Assembly (NCBI GenBank): GCA_022360695.1
Contig: JAKSCH010000050.1
Span: 1-37,527 of the forward strand
DNA: 37,527 bases
Direction: 5' to 3'
Origin: Gemmatimonadota bacterium
GTDB lineage: Bacteria; Gemmatimonadota; Gemmatimonadetes; Palauibacterales; Palauibacteraceae
Shown here: in pieces, positions 35,440 through 37,527 of the stretch
Layout of the letters: each line of letters begins with the position of its first letter
Position numbering within the stretch: the first letter of the stretch is position 1
Notes under the pieces: generated by a model
Databases searched by the model: none
What the model saw: only the letters and a program-made list of their open reading frames with translations
Told to the model about the DNA's origin: nothing
Made by a program: the position numbers and the translations under genes

Positions 35440-37127
35440 TGGCGCGGGTGTTCGTCGACGGTCGGAACCTCGAGACGGCGATCGGAGTGCGCGAGGCGGT
35501 CCAGGCCGACGGACACGAAGTCGAGCTCGTCGAGTCCGCGCGCGACATCGAGGGTCGGCTCGGCCGAGCCGAGGAGACGGCGCTCGTGTTGACCGGCTCG
35601 CCGGACGAACCGGTCGCGACCGCCATGCGCGGCTTGTTCGAGACCGAGATCCCGCGCCCTCCGATCCTGGGCGTGGCGGCGGACGACGATGTCGAGGGAC
35701 GCCGGAGGTTGGCCGACGCGTTCGACCTCGATGACGTGCTCGCGCTGCCGCTCGACGCCGACGAGGTTCGGGTGGTGCTCGAGGCGCAGCTCGACCGTTT
35801 CCAGCTTCAGCGCGAGACCGGCATCGTCGGTCGAACCGATCCGGTTCGCGAGATCCTCGAGCGCGTCAACATGATCGCGCCGGTCGCCAGCACGGTCCTC
35901 CTCACGGGCGAAAGCGGGACCGGCAAGGAGCTCATCGCGCGGGCCATCCACCGGCTTTCGCCGCGGCGCGGGAAGCCCTTCATCCCCGTCAACTGCGCCG
36001 CGCTTCCCGAATCTCTCCTCGAGTCGGAGCTGTTCGGCCACGAGAAAGGGGCCTTCACGGGGGCCACCTCGCTCCGACGCGGGATGTTCGAGCTCGCGGA
36101 CGGCGGGACGCTGTTGCTCGACGAGATCGCCGAGATGCCGCTCCCCACGCAGACGCGTCTCCTCCGGATCCTCGAGAGCCGGAGGTTCATGCGCGTCGGC
36201 GGCGATCGAGAGATCGAGGTCAACGTTCGCGTCGTGGCCGCGACGAATCGAGACCTTCGTCAGGCGGTCGAGGTGGGGGACTTTCGGCGGGATCTCTACT
36301 ATCGGCTCAACGTCCTGAACATCGAGCTCCCGCCGCTGCGTGCGCGCCGGGACGACATCCCGGTGCTCGTCCGAAGATTCGTAGCCGAGTTCAGCAGGGC
36401 GCACGACCGCGAGTTCCGCGGTCTGGCGCCCGAGGCGTTGGAGATCCTTCTCGGGTACGACTGGCCCGGAAACGTGCGAGAGCTCCGGAACCTCGTCGAG
36501 TCGATGGTCGTGCTCGCGCCCGGTTCCGTGATCCGCCCGGAGGACATCCCGAGCGAGATTCGCTCGAGTCGTGGGACGAGCATCGTGTCGTCTACCGAGC
36601 TCGCCTCGGTCGGACCGCGGGCGCTCGAAACGGCGACCGGCGGACTGACCGATCTGGCCGGCGCGCCGCAGCTCGAGTTCGTGTTCCGGACGCTGATCGC
36701 GCTGAAGGTCGACGTCGAGGATCTCAAGCGCGAGTTCGAGGCGTACAAGACCCGAGCTCGCCAGCTATCGCCGGCCGCGGAGCCGTTCGACGACGACTGG
36801 CCCGGGACCACGATCGAAGTGGAAGATGGAAGCGCGACGGTGATCGAGCCGGCCGGCGACCGGCCGTCCTGGCCCACGCCCGGCGATGGGCTCGGGTCTG
36901 CCGCCCCGGACGACGGCTCCAGCGCGGACGGAGCGCCCGATCCCGGCGACGACGGCGGGCCGACGATCCGCTTCCGGCCCGGGATGACGATGGCCGAGCT
37001 CGAGCGCGAAGCCATCGTCGCCACGCTGCGCGACGTGGGCGGCAACCGACGGAAGGCGGCCGAGCAGCTCCAGATCGGCGAGCGCACGCTCTATCGGAAG
37101 ATCAAGCAGTACGAGATCGACCTCTAG
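35439..37127 (+). CDS. Sigma-54-dependent transcriptional activator with degenerate N-terminal receiver-like domain
   Basis: LLTGESGTGKELIARAIHRLS, ESELFGHEKGAFTGATSL, Fis-type HTH GNRRKAAEQLQIGERTLYRKIKQYEI; N-terminus REC-like in length but lacks a clear phospho-acceptor Asp. Confidence 0.9.
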   Translation: MARVFVDGRNLETAIGVREAVQADGHEVELVESARDIEGRLGRAEETALVLTGSPDEPVATAMRGLFETEIPRPPILGVAADDDVEGRRRLADAFDLDDVLALPLDADEVRVVLEAQLDRFQLQRETGIVGRTDPVREILERVNMIAPVASTVLLTGESGTGKELIARAIHRLSPRRGKPFIPVNCAALPESLLESELFGHEKGAFTGATSLRRGMFELADGGTLLLDEIAEMPLPTQTRLLRILESRRFMRVGGDREIEVNVRVVAATNRDLRQAVEVGDFRRDLYYRLNVLNIELPPLRARRDDIPVLVRRFVAEFSRAHDREFRGLAPEALEILLGYDWPGNVRELRNLVESMVVLAPGSVIRPEDIPSEIRSSRGTSIVSSTELASVGPRALETATGGLTDLAGAPQLEFVFRTLIALKVDVEDLKREFEAYKTRARQLSPAAEPFDDDWPGTTIEVEDGSATVIEPAGDRPSWPTPGDGLGSAAPDDGSSADGAPDPGDDGGPTIRFRPGMTMAELEREAIVATLRDVGGNRRKAAEQLQIGERTLYRKIKQYEIDL

Positions 37128-37419
37128 TCTCCTGGCGACGCCCTCCAGGCGGCTGATCGAGCCGGAACGCGCGGGGGCCCTGCGCGTCCCGCCCGTCGAC
37201 AGGCCGGGGCGTCTCCGATCTCCGACGTGACTCCGCCCGTTGGCCACCCGGGGAGCTGCGGGCACATCGCGTATGGGCCGCTCGCCCGGGGAGGGGGAGG
37301 GGAAGTCGGAATCCGGTCGATGCGACCGCTCGAAGGAGATCGAGGCGTCCCTCGCTCGCGCCAGCCTCGCGCAGCGCCGCCGTGGGGACCGATCGACCGG
37401 GTCTCCATGGTCGCGGCGT

Positions 37420-37527
37420 CTATTCAGCCCGGCCGCATCCGGCGCGGAGCGCCAGCCAGCGATCGAGGGACGTCTCGATCTCCGCCCCCGACCCGTACGC
37501 AGCACTCGAATCCTGCGGAACGAGGAG
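37420..37527 (-). CDS. Possible C-terminal fragment of a convergent gene (truncated by window edge)
   Basis: Complement reads LLVPQDSSAAYGSGAEIETSLDRWLALRAGCGRAE-stop, open to the window edge; no homology recognised. Confidence 0.3.
   Translation of the reverse strand, partial: LLVPQDSSAAYGSGAEIETSLDRWLALRAGCGRAE

Noticed and set aside
36765-37505. 246-aa minus-strand ORF at the window end
   Set aside because: Arg/Pro-rich, overlaps the well-supported sigma-54 activator CDS; the alternative frame (37420-37527, minus) looks more protein-like but is too short to be sure.

Overview
This is a GC-rich bacterial chromosomal window with nearly all genes on the + strand. It is dominated by a type IVa pilus (T4aP) locus. 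In order, it holds: the 3' end of a membrane protein gene, a ComEA-like double-HhH protein, pilB, pilT, pilC, a first minor-pilin set (FimT/PilV/PilW/PilX-like), two small uncharacterised ORFs, pilS-pilR, pilA, a YfhO-like membrane protein split by an in-frame TAG, a second minor-pilin set (FimT/PilV/PilW-like), and pilM-N-O-P-Q. Housekeeping genes follow: aroC, aroK, topA, xerC, hslV, hslU, argF, gcvT, a mog/moaB-type gene and a sigma-54 activator with a degenerate receiver domain. The most interesting non-coding signals are: a family of long palindromic repeats (one perfect 31-bp terminal inverted repeat overlaps the aroK stop codon, one 167-bp element precedes a small ORF, and one copy is decayed); structured leaders before pilC, pilA and the second minor-pilin set; and a candidate -24/-12 promoter upstream of pilA next to pilSR. 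EF-hand-like acidic loops recur in PilA, PilQ, a FimT-like pilin and the large PilX-like protein. Everything was read by eye from sequence and the supplied ORFs; no database or folding software was used. Taxonomic placement (perhaps Gemmatimonadota-like) is only a guess.
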